Positions 46,403 to 54,915 of a DNA stretch of 64,000 nt are shown one piece after another. Below the pieces are notes generated by a model that worked only from the letters and a program-made list of their open reading frames with translations, made no database searches and had not been told where the DNA came from. A program made the position numbers and the translations under genes. The DNA comes from Oligoflexia bacterium (GTDB taxonomy: Bacteria > Bdellovibrionota_G > JALEGL01): positions 183,898-247,897 of the forward strand of contig DAOLES010000002.1 in the NCBI GenBank assembly GCA_035326705.1. Reading direction: 5' to 3'. Each line of letters opens with the position of its first letter. Positions within the stretch are counted from its first letter, which is position 1.

Positions 46403-47401
46403 TTAATAACTCCAACGTAATAAAGAAGCACCCCAAGTATAGCCAGCGCCAAAAGACGCTAAAACAATCAGGTCACCTTTTTTAAAGATTTTTTCTTCAC
46501 TGGCTTTAGCAATACATGTAGGAATTGTGGCAGCTGTAGTATTGGCAAATTTGTCAATATTGGTAATAACTTGTTCGTCTTTGAGCTTTAATTTTTTTTG
46601 GCACATATCTATGATGCGCATATTGGCTTGGTGCGGGACAAAATAATCAATATCACTGGGTTTTAGATTATTTTTTTCTAAAAGTTCTAAAGAAACATCA
46701 GGCATTGCTGTTACAGCTTGTTTAAAAACAACTTTGCCGTCTTGTTGAGCGTAATGTTCTTTATTTTCAACTGTTTCTATGCTGGCGGGTTTAACGCTCC
46801 CACCGGCGGGCATCTGTAGAAACTGTTCACCGTGACCATCAACATGGTGGATGTAATCTAAAATTCCAAGTTCAGAGGCTTTATCTTCTCTTTCTAATAG
46901 AACTACACCACAACCATCACCAAAAATAACACAGGTATTGCGGTCTTGAGGGTTGATGATTGCACTCATGACATCTACGCCAATAACCAAAGCCTTTTTA
47001 ACACTGCCAGCTCTGATGAATTGGTCAGCAGTTGTTAAGGCGTACAAGAATCCAGAACAGGCTGCATTAAGATCAAAACCCCAGGCATTTTTAGCTCCAA
47101 TTTTAGCTTGAACAATACAAGCAGTTGCTGGGATTGGTTTATCAGGCGTAATGGTGGCACAAATGATTAAATCAATTTCTTCGGCACTCATTTTTTTTTG
47201 TTTGAGAAGTTTTTCTATGGCTTTGGTTGCCAGATCACTTGAACCAGTTCCTGGAGAAACTTTTCTGCGTTCATGAATACCTGTTCTGGTTCTAATCCAT
47301 TCATCAGAAGTATCAACAATTTTTGCAAGGTCGTCATTGGTAACAACTTTAGTTGGGTAATGTTGAGCAGTAGCAGTAATGGTTGATCGATATTGACTCA
47401 T
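46403..47401 (-). CDS. fabH: Beta-ketoacyl-ACP synthase III FabH
   Basis: This 332-residue condensing enzyme starts fatty-acid synthesis by joining acetyl-CoA to malonyl-ACP. The active-site cysteine lies in AACSGFLYAL (near residue 115). The PHQANMRII segment and the NKFANTTAATIP asparagine complete the Cys-His-Asn triad. The gene is separate from any plsX-fabD cluster and is followed by ogt. A FabH-like enzyme for a specialised acyl chain cannot be excluded. Confidence 0.95.
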   Translation of the reverse strand: MSQYRSTITATAQHYPTKVVTNDDLAKIVDTSDEWIRTRTGIHERRKVSPGTGSSDLATKAIEKLLKQKKMSAEEIDLIICATITPDKPIPATACIVQAKIGAKNAWGFDLNAACSGFLYALTTADQFIRAGSVKKALVIGVDVMSAIINPQDRNTCVIFGDGCGVVLLEREDKASELGILDYIHHVDGHGEQFLQMPAGGSVKPASIETVENKEHYAQQDGKVVFKQAVTAMPDVSLELLEKNNLKPSDIDYFVPHQANMRIIDMCQKKLKLKDEQVITNIDKFANTTAATIPTCIAKASEEKIFKKGDLIVLASFGAGYTWGASLLRWSY

Positions 47402-47435
47402 AAGAAATTTGCACTAACGTATATTGGCATAAAGT

Positions 47436-48041
47436 TCAAGGTGTATGAAGAATAGATGTATTTTGTTTGGACCATTGTTTTGCCTCCCAATGGTATAAAG
47501 TTCTGGTACTGAAGCGATGTTCTTGTTGTGAAACTTGAAAAATATCCCAGTAATGTGGTGTGAAAAGGATGACATCATGGTTGGGAGCGGGCTGATCTAA
47601 AGGATAATTTTTAATAGTATTGCTATGAAGGTCAATATTTTCAGCATCAAGATAATAAGCTAGACGAACTTCATTGCGCATACATTGCCAGGCACTTTTT
47701 TGTAAATCAAAGGGTTTGCTGTCGGTTGCGCTTAAAACTTGTGGTCTAGCATGCCATATATATTGTGTAGAAGCAGCCAGGTCCCAATAGCAGCCAGAAA
47801 AAAGTTCTCCTTTTAAAGCTGAGTCATATTTTCTTGAGCTTTTATGTGCGTTGATAAAAAAAACCTTTAACTCAGGATGATAGTTGATGTGAACAGTCCT
47901 TTGAAAAATTTTTTGGTCATGCAGGGTTGCAATTTGACCGTAAGCTTTAGCTGAAACAAAAGATTGTTCAATGCTAGCAATAATATCTTTGGGTAATGGA
48001 ATGGAGGGCAATTTATTGTTCACGTAAAGTTGATTTATCAA
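47436..48041 (-). CDS. Pyridoxamine 5'-phosphate oxidase-like flavin-binding protein
   Basis: This protein of about 201 residues resembles the split-barrel FMN-binding group. It has an N-terminal segment in which ATLHDQKIFQRTVHINYHPEL looks like the PNPOx core, and SSRKYDSALKGELFSGCYWD follows as in the Alr4036-type family. The C terminus is rich in aromatic residues. The likely start is a TTG at 48041; a GTG at 48023 is the alternative. Its start lies only 23 bp from the divergent thiolase start. Whether it makes pyridoxal phosphate or binds FMN for another task is unclear. Confidence 0.7.
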   Translation of the reverse strand: MINQLYVNNKLPSIPLPKDIIASIEQSFVSAKAYGQIATLHDQKIFQRTVHINYHPELKVFFINAHKSSRKYDSALKGELFSGCYWDLAASTQYIWHARPQVLSATDSKPFDLQKSAWQCMRNEVRLAYYLDAENIDLHSNTIKNYPLDQPAPNHDVILFTPHYWDIFQVSQQEHRFSTRTLYHWEAKQWSKQNTSILHTP

Positions 48042-48064
48042 GCAATGTCATTATTGTAAACAAT

Positions 48065-49243
48065 ATGTCGGCCAGATTTTATAGAGACCCGGATGTAGTG
48101 ATTGTAGCAGCTAAAAGAACTCCTTTTGCTAAAATTCAGAGTTTGTACAAAACAACTTCAGCATTAGATTTAGCTAAAATGGTTTCAGAAAAAACCATCC
48201 AAACAGCAAATCTTGAGCCGAGTATGATTGATCATTGTGTTGTGGGCAGCGTTTTAGTTTCAGGGCAAAATCATGCTTATTTGCCAAGACATCTTAGTTT
48301 AGCACTTGGGTTTAATCTGGGTTGTCCTTCTTATTTGGTGAATCGTTTATGCGGTTCTGGTATGCAAGCCTTGGTTGAAGCTTTTATGATGATAAAAGTC
48401 AATAAAGCGAAATGTGTTTTAGCGGTTGGAGTTGAAAGCATGAGTCAAGCCGCCAGTTACAGTTTTGACAATAGGGTAGGTTTAAAGCTTGGGCATACAA
48501 ACTTGATTGATAGTGTTGCGGGTATTTTGCATGATCAATGGATTGATTTGCCCATGGGTCAAACTGCGGAACTGATTGCAAAACAATATAATTTTTCTAG
48601 AGAACAGTGTGATGAATACGCGCATGAAAGTCATAAAAAATATAAAGCAGCATGGGATGAAGGGTTTTATCAGCATGAAATGATTGCTGTTGAAGGGCAA
48701 CCTGTACAAGACGAATTTTTTAGATTGCCTAATAAAAATGACTTAAAAAAACTTACACCTGTGTTCTCAAAAACAGGAGTGCATACTGCGGCGTCTAGCA
48801 GTGGTTTGGCTGATGGGGCAAGTGCCATTGTGTTAATGGACAAATATGAAGCAGATTTAAAGGGTATTACTTATCATACAATTGTTAAAGATTATGCAGT
48901 AACGGGATGTGACCCAAAAACCATGGGCTTAGGACCTGTTGAAGCTATACGACATGTATTGAACCAACAGCAATTGTCCATGCGTGATATTTCTTTGTTT
49001 GACATAAATGAAGCTTTTGCAGGACAAGTGATGGCGGTCAAGCAAGACTTGGGTATTCCTAAGCACCGTTTAAACATTCATGGTGGATCGTTAGCGATGG
49101 GGCACCCCTTGGGAGCCAGTGCCAATAGAAACGTGGTGACCTTATCTCATGCTCTTAGAGAAAAAAATAAAAATTATGGCATTGCCTCAGCATGCATTGG
49201 TGGTGGACAAGGGATTGCAACCTTATTGCAAAACATTTCTTAG
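48065..49243 (+). CDS. Acetyl-CoA acetyltransferase (thiolase)
   Basis: This protein of 392 residues is a thiolase. The nucleophile C96 lies in RLCGSGMQA, H347 lies in GGSLAMGHPLGAS, and C377 lies in ACIGGGQG, so the catalytic set is complete. It could split acetoacetyl-CoA or longer 3-ketoacyl-CoA. I chose the ATG at 48065 because the family motif begins right after it. The frame is open to 47996, which would overlap the divergent flavoprotein gene. It fits with the acyl-CoA dehydrogenase gene nearby. Confidence 0.95.
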   Translation: MSARFYRDPDVVIVAAKRTPFAKIQSLYKTTSALDLAKMVSEKTIQTANLEPSMIDHCVVGSVLVSGQNHAYLPRHLSLALGFNLGCPSYLVNRLCGSGMQALVEAFMMIKVNKAKCVLAVGVESMSQAASYSFDNRVGLKLGHTNLIDSVAGILHDQWIDLPMGQTAELIAKQYNFSREQCDEYAHESHKKYKAAWDEGFYQHEMIAVEGQPVQDEFFRLPNKNDLKKLTPVFSKTGVHTAASSSGLADGASAIVLMDKYEADLKGITYHTIVKDYAVTGCDPKTMGLGPVEAIRHVLNQQQLSMRDISLFDINEAFAGQVMAVKQDLGIPKHRLNIHGGSLAMGHPLGASANRNVVTLSHALREKNKNYGIASACIGGGQGIATLLQNIS

Positions 49244-49248
49244 TTTTT

Positions 49249-50334
49249 TTATGCGCTTAAACTGTAGGTTTCAGAGAGTGTTTGAATTTTTTCTGCTACA
49301 GCTACATGCTCAAGTAGACTTTCTTCTTGAGTAATATTCAGCAGAACTATTTCCTGTAAAGCTTTTTCAGTGTTGGGTAGATGTGGGGGTCTAAGCATGA
49401 CATTGATTAATGCATTGTTGTGGGCAGCTTCAAAATCTTTATAGATAAAGTGACAGTGTTTTTTTAAACTATTGTAAAAAAAGTTTCTTTCTTCGGCGTG
49501 AACTCTCAGTGGTATGACGTGTTTGCTAGCAATGGATTGTGAGTCATCTTGATATATAGTGATATTAGGTGTGCCAGATAAATAATTGCTATATACAGTA
49601 TGGATTTGTTGCAAATGAGAAAGTTTATTATCTAGTTCATTAAGATTAGATAAGCCTAAAGCACCAAGAAATTCACTCAGCTCATGCAAAACCGAATAAG
49701 GTTGTTCAATGTTTGGGCGAACCATTTTTGCAATGTGAGTATGGTCGGTGACACATAATCCTGCTTGACTGGGACAAAGTTGATTTTTGGGATGAGAGTC
49801 AAAAAAAGCAACATCAGCAAAAGTTCCCAGCTTTTGATCACGCCAAAAAGAACCAAAAGAGGATTGAATATCTTCTATAAGCAAGATCTTGTGTTGACGG
49901 GCTAAATCTTTAAAAAGATGGGCTTGATTAGGAATTCCAAAAGGATATGAAAGAATAATAGCTTTTGTTTTTGGGTTAATTAAACGTTTGCAGTGTTCAA
50001 ACGACATGCTGTATTGGCTGGGGTTGAGGTCTGCCAGTACAGGGACAATTTTTTTTTGTAGCAAGGCATTAACAGTTTTTGACATGCCAAATGATGTACA
50101 GATGATTTCATCACCAACACCAATCTCATGTCCCTTTAGAACATTGATTATAGACGTTACTTTAGAATCAATATTGATGGCATACAATGAACCAAAGTAT
50201 TGAGCGAGTTCGTATTCATATTGTTTGGCATAATTACCTAAGAAGTAAGCATCACTGCTATGAATATTTTTTAACAAGTCTAAAAAATAAGTATTTTTTG
50301 CAGCAGACGAATTTAATGAACTCAAAGTTGGCAT
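49249..50334 (-). CDS. DegT/DnrJ/EryC1-like aminotransferase, divergent
   Basis: This 361-residue protein follows the fold of PLP sugar aminotransferases of the DegT family. It has a VGDEIICTSFGMSKTVNALL segment, LIEDIQSSFG with the acidic PLP-ring partner, and SHPKNQL carrying the likely Schiff-base lysine. The usual SGTAAL phosphate-binding segment is replaced by SKVTSI, so it is divergent. Such enzymes make amino sugars for glycans. The gene lies alone, about 38 kb from the glycan cluster, so the pathway is uncertain. Confidence 0.72.
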   Translation of the reverse strand: MPTLSSLNSSAAKNTYFLDLLKNIHSSDAYFLGNYAKQYEYELAQYFGSLYAINIDSKVTSIINVLKGHEIGVGDEIICTSFGMSKTVNALLQKKIVPVLADLNPSQYSMSFEHCKRLINPKTKAIILSYPFGIPNQAHLFKDLARQHKILLIEDIQSSFGSFWRDQKLGTFADVAFFDSHPKNQLCPSQAGLCVTDHTHIAKMVRPNIEQPYSVLHELSEFLGALGLSNLNELDNKLSHLQQIHTVYSNYLSGTPNITIYQDDSQSIASKHVIPLRVHAEERNFFYNSLKKHCHFIYKDFEAAHNNALINVMLRPPHLPNTEKALQEIVLLNITQEESLLEHVAVAEKIQTLSETYSLSA

Positions 50335-50469
50335 TGGCTTGATATTACACCAAAATCTATTGGTTACAAAGACTTAGAGCCTGTTTTTAAAAAAAACTTA
50401 AGGTTTTTTTTATAAGTTAAAAATTTAATTCGTTATTTTTTAGAGAACAAATGTTATAGGAGTGTGTTG

Positions 50470-51255
50470 ATGGATCAGTATATTTTTGAAAGTAAAGATT
50501 TTGTTAGTGAAGTGCATACCCTAAAGACAGGTTCATATGCTCTGGCCAGTATGCAGTCTCCTGCCAAAAAAACAGTTAATGAAGATGCATGTTGTTTTTT
50601 TTCTGTGTCATCAAAGTTAAATATTTCGGTGGTTTGCGATGGAGTGGGGGGCAGTCCAAATGGCAATAAGGCAAGTAGATTGATTGTAGAAAAAATAAAA
50701 GCCGCCTGTTTAAGTAAAAAAAAGCAGAAAATTAGAAATGCAATTTTGGATGCTATAGAAGATGCCAATGACGCTATTTTAAAAAATGATGATGGTAGTT
50801 TAAGTACCTGTGTGGTGGCGGAAATTCATCCAACTTGGGTAAGGTTTTATCACTGTGGTGATTCTATGGGATTGATTTTAAATGAGCAGGGAGAGTTGAT
50901 ATATTATACTGTTTCTCATGCTCCCCTAGCATATGGTCTTGAATTGGGTGTTGAGCGGTCACAGTTGCAACATATAAAAAATTTGGTTAATAACGTTGTA
51001 GGAAGCACAGATTTAAGAATAGAGATGAGCGCAGAAATTCCTCTTGAAAAAAATGACCGTATTTTTCTAATGAGTGATGGATTAAGTGACAATTATAAAT
51101 TTACAAAACTTTGTAAAAAGCTATCAAAAGCAACAGATCTAAGGTCTTTATTAGATGACTTGAAAAACGAGACTTTAGAAAGAATGCTGTCAGTTGAAAA
51201 GCGGGAATTTGGCGGCCCAGATGATTTGACAGTAGTTGCTTATCAAACCAAATAG
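50470..51255 (+). CDS. PP2C-type serine/threonine phosphatase
   Basis: This 261-residue metal-dependent phosphatase keeps the PP2C metal motifs: NEDA, VVCDGVGGSPNG, a CGDS segment, MSDGLSDN and the C-terminal PDDLTVVA. These supply the aspartates that hold two Mn/Mg ions. No membrane segment is visible. I chose the ATG at 50470 because AGGAG lies 8 nt upstream; the frame is open to GTG at 50464. It lies 41 bp upstream of the AdoMet decarboxylase gene, likely in one operon with the polyamine genes, though the link is only positional. Confidence 0.92.
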   Translation: MDQYIFESKDFVSEVHTLKTGSYALASMQSPAKKTVNEDACCFFSVSSKLNISVVCDGVGGSPNGNKASRLIVEKIKAACLSKKKQKIRNAILDAIEDANDAILKNDDGSLSTCVVAEIHPTWVRFYHCGDSMGLILNEQGELIYYTVSHAPLAYGLELGVERSQLQHIKNLVNNVVGSTDLRIEMSAEIPLEKNDRIFLMSDGLSDNYKFTKLCKKLSKATDLRSLLDDLKNETLERMLSVEKREFGGPDDLTVVAYQTK

Positions 51256-51296
51256 TTCTTAGGGGATTATTTCTAATAAGGGTATGTACAGTAGTT

Positions 51297-52214
51297 ATGA
51301 ACTTTGATGGACCTGAAAAAAAATGTGAGCTACGCCTTTTACCCAACAAAAAAAGTTTAAGGGCTTTAGGCTATGACTTTTGGGAAAACATTGTTCATCA
51401 GGCCAGAGCTCAAATTTTATCACATATTACAAATGCTAGCTGCGACGCTTACTTGTTGTCTGAGTCAAGTTTGTTTATCTATGATCACAAATGCTTAATG
51501 ATTACCTGTGGCCAAACAGATTTAGCCAAAGCAATGAATGAACTTGTTCTTTTTTTGGGTCAAGAGGATATTAGTCAGTTTATCTATGAAAGAAAAATAG
51601 GGCATTTTCCTGAGCAGCATCCTTATCAAATTGAAGATGATTATAAGTTATTGAGCAATCATTTTAAATTAGAAAGAAAAGTTTTTAATCAAGAAGAAAT
51701 TTCACCGATTCACTTTTTTTCTTATGAAAAACCAAATTTTGAAACTGAAGAAGATGGAACAATAGAAATTTTGATGCATGATTTAAATCCGGAAGTTTTT
51801 TCTTTATTTTCTAATGACCAAAAAAATAACTTTCATGATTCCAATGCCTATCAAAAGATAAAAAAACTGCTTGAAGGTTTTATCATTGACGAATACTTTT
51901 TTGATCCATGTGGTTATTCGCTTAATGCAATTCATGGTAAAGAGTATGCAACCGTTCATGTTACACCACAAAAAGTAGGATCTTATGTAAGTTTTGAAAC
52001 CAATATGTTGCACAGAGGGGAGCGTTTAAATCAAATTGTATTAGATTGTGTAGAGATTTTCCAATCCAATACATTTGATGTGGTGGTTTTTGATACTAAA
52101 GAAATCAATTGGAAAAATGAATTGTCTGAGTCATATATTGTTGAAAAGCAGCAAGAACATTTGATTCAATCTCAATATCACTTAATGTGTAGACGTTATG
52201 TTAAAAATAAATAA
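51297..52214 (+). CDS. S-adenosylmethionine decarboxylase, eukaryotic type
   Basis: This 305-residue pyruvoyl enzyme makes decarboxylated AdoMet for spermidine synthesis. It follows the long eukaryotic (AMD1/PF01536) form rather than the short bacterial SpeD. The self-cleavage segment LLSESSLF would be cut between E56 and S57. C71, S208 (in PCGYSLN) and H221 (in TVHVTP) match the human catalytic residues C82, S229 and H243. D153, E157 and E234 match positions that bind putrescine in the human enzyme. D4 replaces the human E8. The neighbour downstream is spermidine synthase. Confidence 0.95.
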   Translation: MNFDGPEKKCELRLLPNKKSLRALGYDFWENIVHQARAQILSHITNASCDAYLLSESSLFIYDHKCLMITCGQTDLAKAMNELVLFLGQEDISQFIYERKIGHFPEQHPYQIEDDYKLLSNHFKLERKVFNQEEISPIHFFSYEKPNFETEEDGTIEILMHDLNPEVFSLFSNDQKNNFHDSNAYQKIKKLLEGFIIDEYFFDPCGYSLNAIHGKEYATVHVTPQKVGSYVSFETNMLHRGERLNQIVLDCVEIFQSNTFDVVVFDTKEINWKNELSESYIVEKQQEHLIQSQYHLMCRRYVKNK

Positions 52215-52225
52215 AGGTATTTGTA

Positions 52226-53116
52226 ATGGAGCACAATAAACAAAATAATTATCCAAGTATTTGGGTTCAAGATATTCTAAATAAAGACTTTCAATTATCG
52301 TTGAGAGTAAAAGAAATTTTGTATTCTAAGCAATCATCTTTTCAAAGAGTTGATGTTGTGGACACTTATGAAGTGGGAAAGGTATTACTCAACGATGGTA
52401 TTTTTATGCTCAGTGAAAAAGATGAGTTTATTTATCATGAAATGATTAGTCATGTAGCTTTGTTTTCTCACCCTAAACCTAAAAGAGTGTTAATTATCGG
52501 TGGTGGTGATGGAGGCACTGCTCGTGAAGTTTTAAGACATGACTGTTTAGAAAAAATAATTATGGTTGAAATTGATGAAGCAGTTGTAGAGGCATGTAGA
52601 CTGCATATTCCTCAAACAGGAGATTGTTTGAACCAGCATGATCCGAGATTTGAACTGCTGATTGATGACGGGGTTGCTTATATTAAAAATCATATAGCCC
52701 AACAAGAACAAAAATTTGATGTGATTATTGTTGATTCAACAGATCCTATTGGTCCAGCAGCGCCTTTATTTAATCATTCTTTTTATGAGAATGTAAAACA
52801 ATGTCTTAATGAGGGTGGCGTGGTTGTGTCGCAAGCAGAATCACCTTTTTTATTGCAAGAAGAACAAAAGCATCTATTAACAATCTTAAAAGATACATTT
52901 GAATCCGTTCATATCTACAACTACTGTAATATGATTTACCCTGGAGGGCCATATTCGTTTTCTATAGCCGGTGATGGTAAACTAAATCCAAAGACAATCG
53001 TTAGAGAAGAAGAGGCAAAAGAATTGTTTACCCAGTATTACAGTTTAGAGATGCATAAAAGCAGCTTTATTTTACCAAGATTTCAAAGAGACTATTTAAA
53101 GCAAATTTTGCTCTAA
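52226..53116 (+). CDS. speE: Spermidine synthase
   Basis: This 296-residue enzyme transfers the aminopropyl group of decarboxylated AdoMet to putrescine. The SAM-binding motif GGGDGGTAREVLRH, the acidic MVEIDEAVV strand and the catalytic DSTDPIGPA loop are clear. AAAGG precedes the start. It lies 11 bp after the AdoMet decarboxylase gene, so the two form a complete two-step spermidine route. The pathway for putrescine is not in the window. Confidence 0.97.
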   Translation: MEHNKQNNYPSIWVQDILNKDFQLSLRVKEILYSKQSSFQRVDVVDTYEVGKVLLNDGIFMLSEKDEFIYHEMISHVALFSHPKPKRVLIIGGGDGGTAREVLRHDCLEKIIMVEIDEAVVEACRLHIPQTGDCLNQHDPRFELLIDDGVAYIKNHIAQQEQKFDVIIVDSTDPIGPAAPLFNHSFYENVKQCLNEGGVVVSQAESPFLLQEEQKHLLTILKDTFESVHIYNYCNMIYPGGPYSFSIAGDGKLNPKTIVREEEAKELFTQYYSLEMHKSSFILPRFQRDYLKQILL

Positions 53117-53293
53117 AATTTTGTTGTTTGGGTTTATTTTAGCGATTTTTTGTGTTGATTATTAATTGCTTAGCGATTGGAAAAAAATTGCAAAAAATTC
53201 AGCTTCAGTTAATGTCTACCCTATATTAAGTTTTCTCGTTTGCAGGATAAAATAGTAAACGAATTGTAGATGAACCTATCTGAGGAGATACAA

Positions 53294-53962
53294 ATGTTAA
53301 AAAAAGGAATGATCAGTTTTGTTTTAGTGGCAGCGTTGGCACTATTTCAAACATCATGTGCAACAAAAACAGGTAAAGGTGCCGCTATTGGAGGTGCCAG
53401 TGGTGCAGCAGCGGGCGCTGGTATTGGAGCATTGATTGGTGGTAAAAACGGAGCGCTTGCAGGTGCTGCTATTGGTGCAGTTGCTGGTACAGCTACTGGA
53501 GCAGCAATTGGCCGTCACATGGATAAAAAAGAAGCTAAACTAAGACAACAAGTTAAAAGTGCAAATATTGAACGTGTTGGCAATGAGTTGATTGTACGTT
53601 TTCCTTCTGGCATTTTGTTTGACTCTGGTAAGGCATCCTTAAAACCGGATTCTCAAGGTGATTTGAGTAACTTTGCAGCTGTGTTGACAGAAGATAATAC
53701 AACCAACCTTATTGTTGAAGGTCATACAGACAGTGATGGTTCAGCAAGCTACAACCAATCTTTGTCACAAAATAGAGCGCAAAGTGTTAGCAGTTATTTG
53801 TCTGGTCAAGGTGTTCCAATGAACAGAATGACTGTAGTAGGCGCCGGTGAATCTAAGCCAGTAGCTGACAACAGTACACCAGAAGGAAAAGCCGCCAACA
53901 GACGCGTTGTGGTTAAGATTATTCCTGATGCAGCAGCCATTGAAAAAATGAACAAAGGCTAA
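53294..53962 (+). CDS. OmpA-family lipoprotein, YiaD-like
   Basis: This 222-residue protein starts with a signal peptide ending in FQTSC, a slightly unusual lipobox with Q at -3. A glycine/alanine-rich glycine-zipper stretch follows (residues 25-70). A C-terminal OmpA domain (about residues 100-215) carries LIVEGHTDSDGS and LSQNRAQSV, the peptidoglycan-binding pattern. It would tether the outer membrane to the wall, as YiaD does. I chose the ATG at 53294 with GAGGAG upstream; an ATG at 53270 is an in-frame alternative. A strong terminator follows. Confidence 0.92.
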   Translation: MLKKGMISFVLVAALALFQTSCATKTGKGAAIGGASGAAAGAGIGALIGGKNGALAGAAIGAVAGTATGAAIGRHMDKKEAKLRQQVKSANIERVGNELIVRFPSGILFDSGKASLKPDSQGDLSNFAAVLTEDNTTNLIVEGHTDSDGSASYNQSLSQNRAQSVSSYLSGQGVPMNRMTVVGAGESKPVADNSTPEGKAANRRVVVKIIPDAAAIEKMNKG

Positions 53963-54010
53963 TACAATTTTGCGAAGCCACTTTATGTGGTTGAGTATAT
54001 AAGAATAAAA

Positions 54011-54044
54011 GGGGACATGTATTTGTTACGTGCCCCCTTTTTTT
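54011..54044 (+). terminator. Rho-independent terminator after the OmpA-like gene
   Basis: A stem of ten positions (GGGGACATGT against ACGTGCCCCC, with one mismatch) closes a seven-base loop and is followed by a run of seven T. It lies about 50 bp after the stop codon and is a textbook intrinsic terminator. Confidence 0.9.
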
Positions 54045-54154
54045 ATTGCATAGCAATGTTCAAGAGATAAAATTATTGATGAACGCATGGCTGATCGGGC
54101 TAGCGCGCTCAAGGCCAGCGCGTTTCATAAAGAATAATTTTAAGATGAAGAGTT

Positions 54155-54217
54155 GCGAGGCAATTTTATATGGCCGAGCGCACGGGAGTGATAAAACGCA
54201 AACCGCGTTTGCGTTTT
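54155..54217 (+). repeat. Conserved leader-like element, copy B
   Basis: This copy has GCGAGG, an ATTTTATAT block, a GGGAGTGA block and a perfect eleven-pair hairpin (AAAACGCAAAC, loop CGC, GTTTGCGTTTT). It matches the block order of the element before rpmA and shares the AAACCGCGTTT core, while the outer stem differs but still pairs. It points towards dcd, 85 bp away. The compensatory stem changes suggest a selected RNA or DNA hairpin. Confidence 0.55.
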
Positions 54218-54266
54218 AGAGAGGGTCGTGAGACCTTCTTAAAAAAAGAGCGAAGCGGGAAAAAAT

Positions 54267-54299
54267 CTTGCTTTGCGGCATGTTTCTTCGTAAAGCAAG
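54267..54299 (+). promoter_or_regulatory. Hairpin overlapping the dcd ribosome-binding site
   Basis: An eight-pair stem (CTTGCTTT with AAAGCAAG) encloses a 17-base loop. Its 3' arm runs into the AAGGG that would be the Shine-Dalgarno sequence of dcd, so the stem could limit translation. This is a sequence-only suggestion. Confidence 0.35.
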
Positions 54300-54302
54300 G
54301 GT

Positions 54303-54845
54303 ATGATTTTAAGCGATACCCAAATAGAAAAAGAAATTGAACAAGGAACGATAAAAATAGAACCGTTTAGACCAAAATGTCTTGGGTCAAACAGTTATGA
54401 TGTTCATCTAGGTAAAACTTTGGGTGTTTATGATGATGCTGTTTTAGATAGTAAAAAAGACAACAGTGTGCATTACTTTGAAATTCCAGAAGAAGGTTAT
54501 GTTTTAAAACCCAACGTTTTATATTTGGGGATTACGGAAGAATATACAGAGACCCATAAACATGTGCCTTTTTTAGAAGGCAAGTCTAGTGCTGGACGCT
54601 TAGGCATAGATATTCATGCTACTGCTGGTAAAGGCGACGTTGGCTTTTGTAATTATTGGACCTTAGAAATATCTGCACAAATGCCGGTAAGGGTCTATGC
54701 AGGTATGCCTATTGGACAGCTGATTTATTTTGAAGTGAGTGGAGAAGTCAGAACCAGTTATGCTACAAAAGCATCAGCCAAATACAATCAAAAAGATGTT
54801 AAGCCTATGGGCTCCATGATGTGGAAAAATTTTAAAGTTTCTTAA
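54303..54845 (+). CDS. dcd: dCTP deaminase
   Basis: This 180-residue enzyme deaminates dCTP to dUTP, feeding dTTP synthesis. The conserved segments GSNSYDVHLG, EGKSSAGRLGIDIHATAG and GDVGFCNYWTLEI match the Dcd/dUTPase trimer fold, with the catalytic glutamate in the later part of that region. The length is typical. The start ATG at 54303 is preceded by AAGGG at a short spacing, partly inside a hairpin. A Dcd fused with or acting as dUTPase cannot be ruled out. Confidence 0.95.
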   Translation: MILSDTQIEKEIEQGTIKIEPFRPKCLGSNSYDVHLGKTLGVYDDAVLDSKKDNSVHYFEIPEEGYVLKPNVLYLGITEEYTETHKHVPFLEGKSSAGRLGIDIHATAGKGDVGFCNYWTLEISAQMPVRVYAGMPIGQLIYFEVSGEVRTSYATKASAKYNQKDVKPMGSMMWKNFKVS

Positions 54846-54915
54846 ATAAAGGCAGTTAGCCGCAGGTTGATTTTTTGCGCTTGAAAATTTTGCTCAAATT
54901 GAGTAGTTTCCCAAC

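Larger units (their letters stand above)
53963..54302. other. Non-coding region between the OmpA-like gene and dcd
   Basis: This 340-bp stretch holds no credible gene. In order it holds a strong terminator (54011-54044), a six-pair CGCGCT/AGCGCG hairpin at 54104-54122, element copy B at 54155-54217, and a hairpin overlapping the dcd ribosome-binding region at 54267-54299. It is visibly more G+C-rich than the flanking genes. It could encode a small RNA or leader for dcd. Confidence 0.6.

Noticed and set aside
47996..48064. Longer thiolase start at 47996
   Set aside because: It would overlap the divergent gene and the extra residues do not match thiolases.
53177..53191. Sigma-54-like promoter upstream of the OmpA-like gene
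   Set aside because: GG and GC are 11 bases apart instead of 12 and the flanks do not match, so I do not call it.
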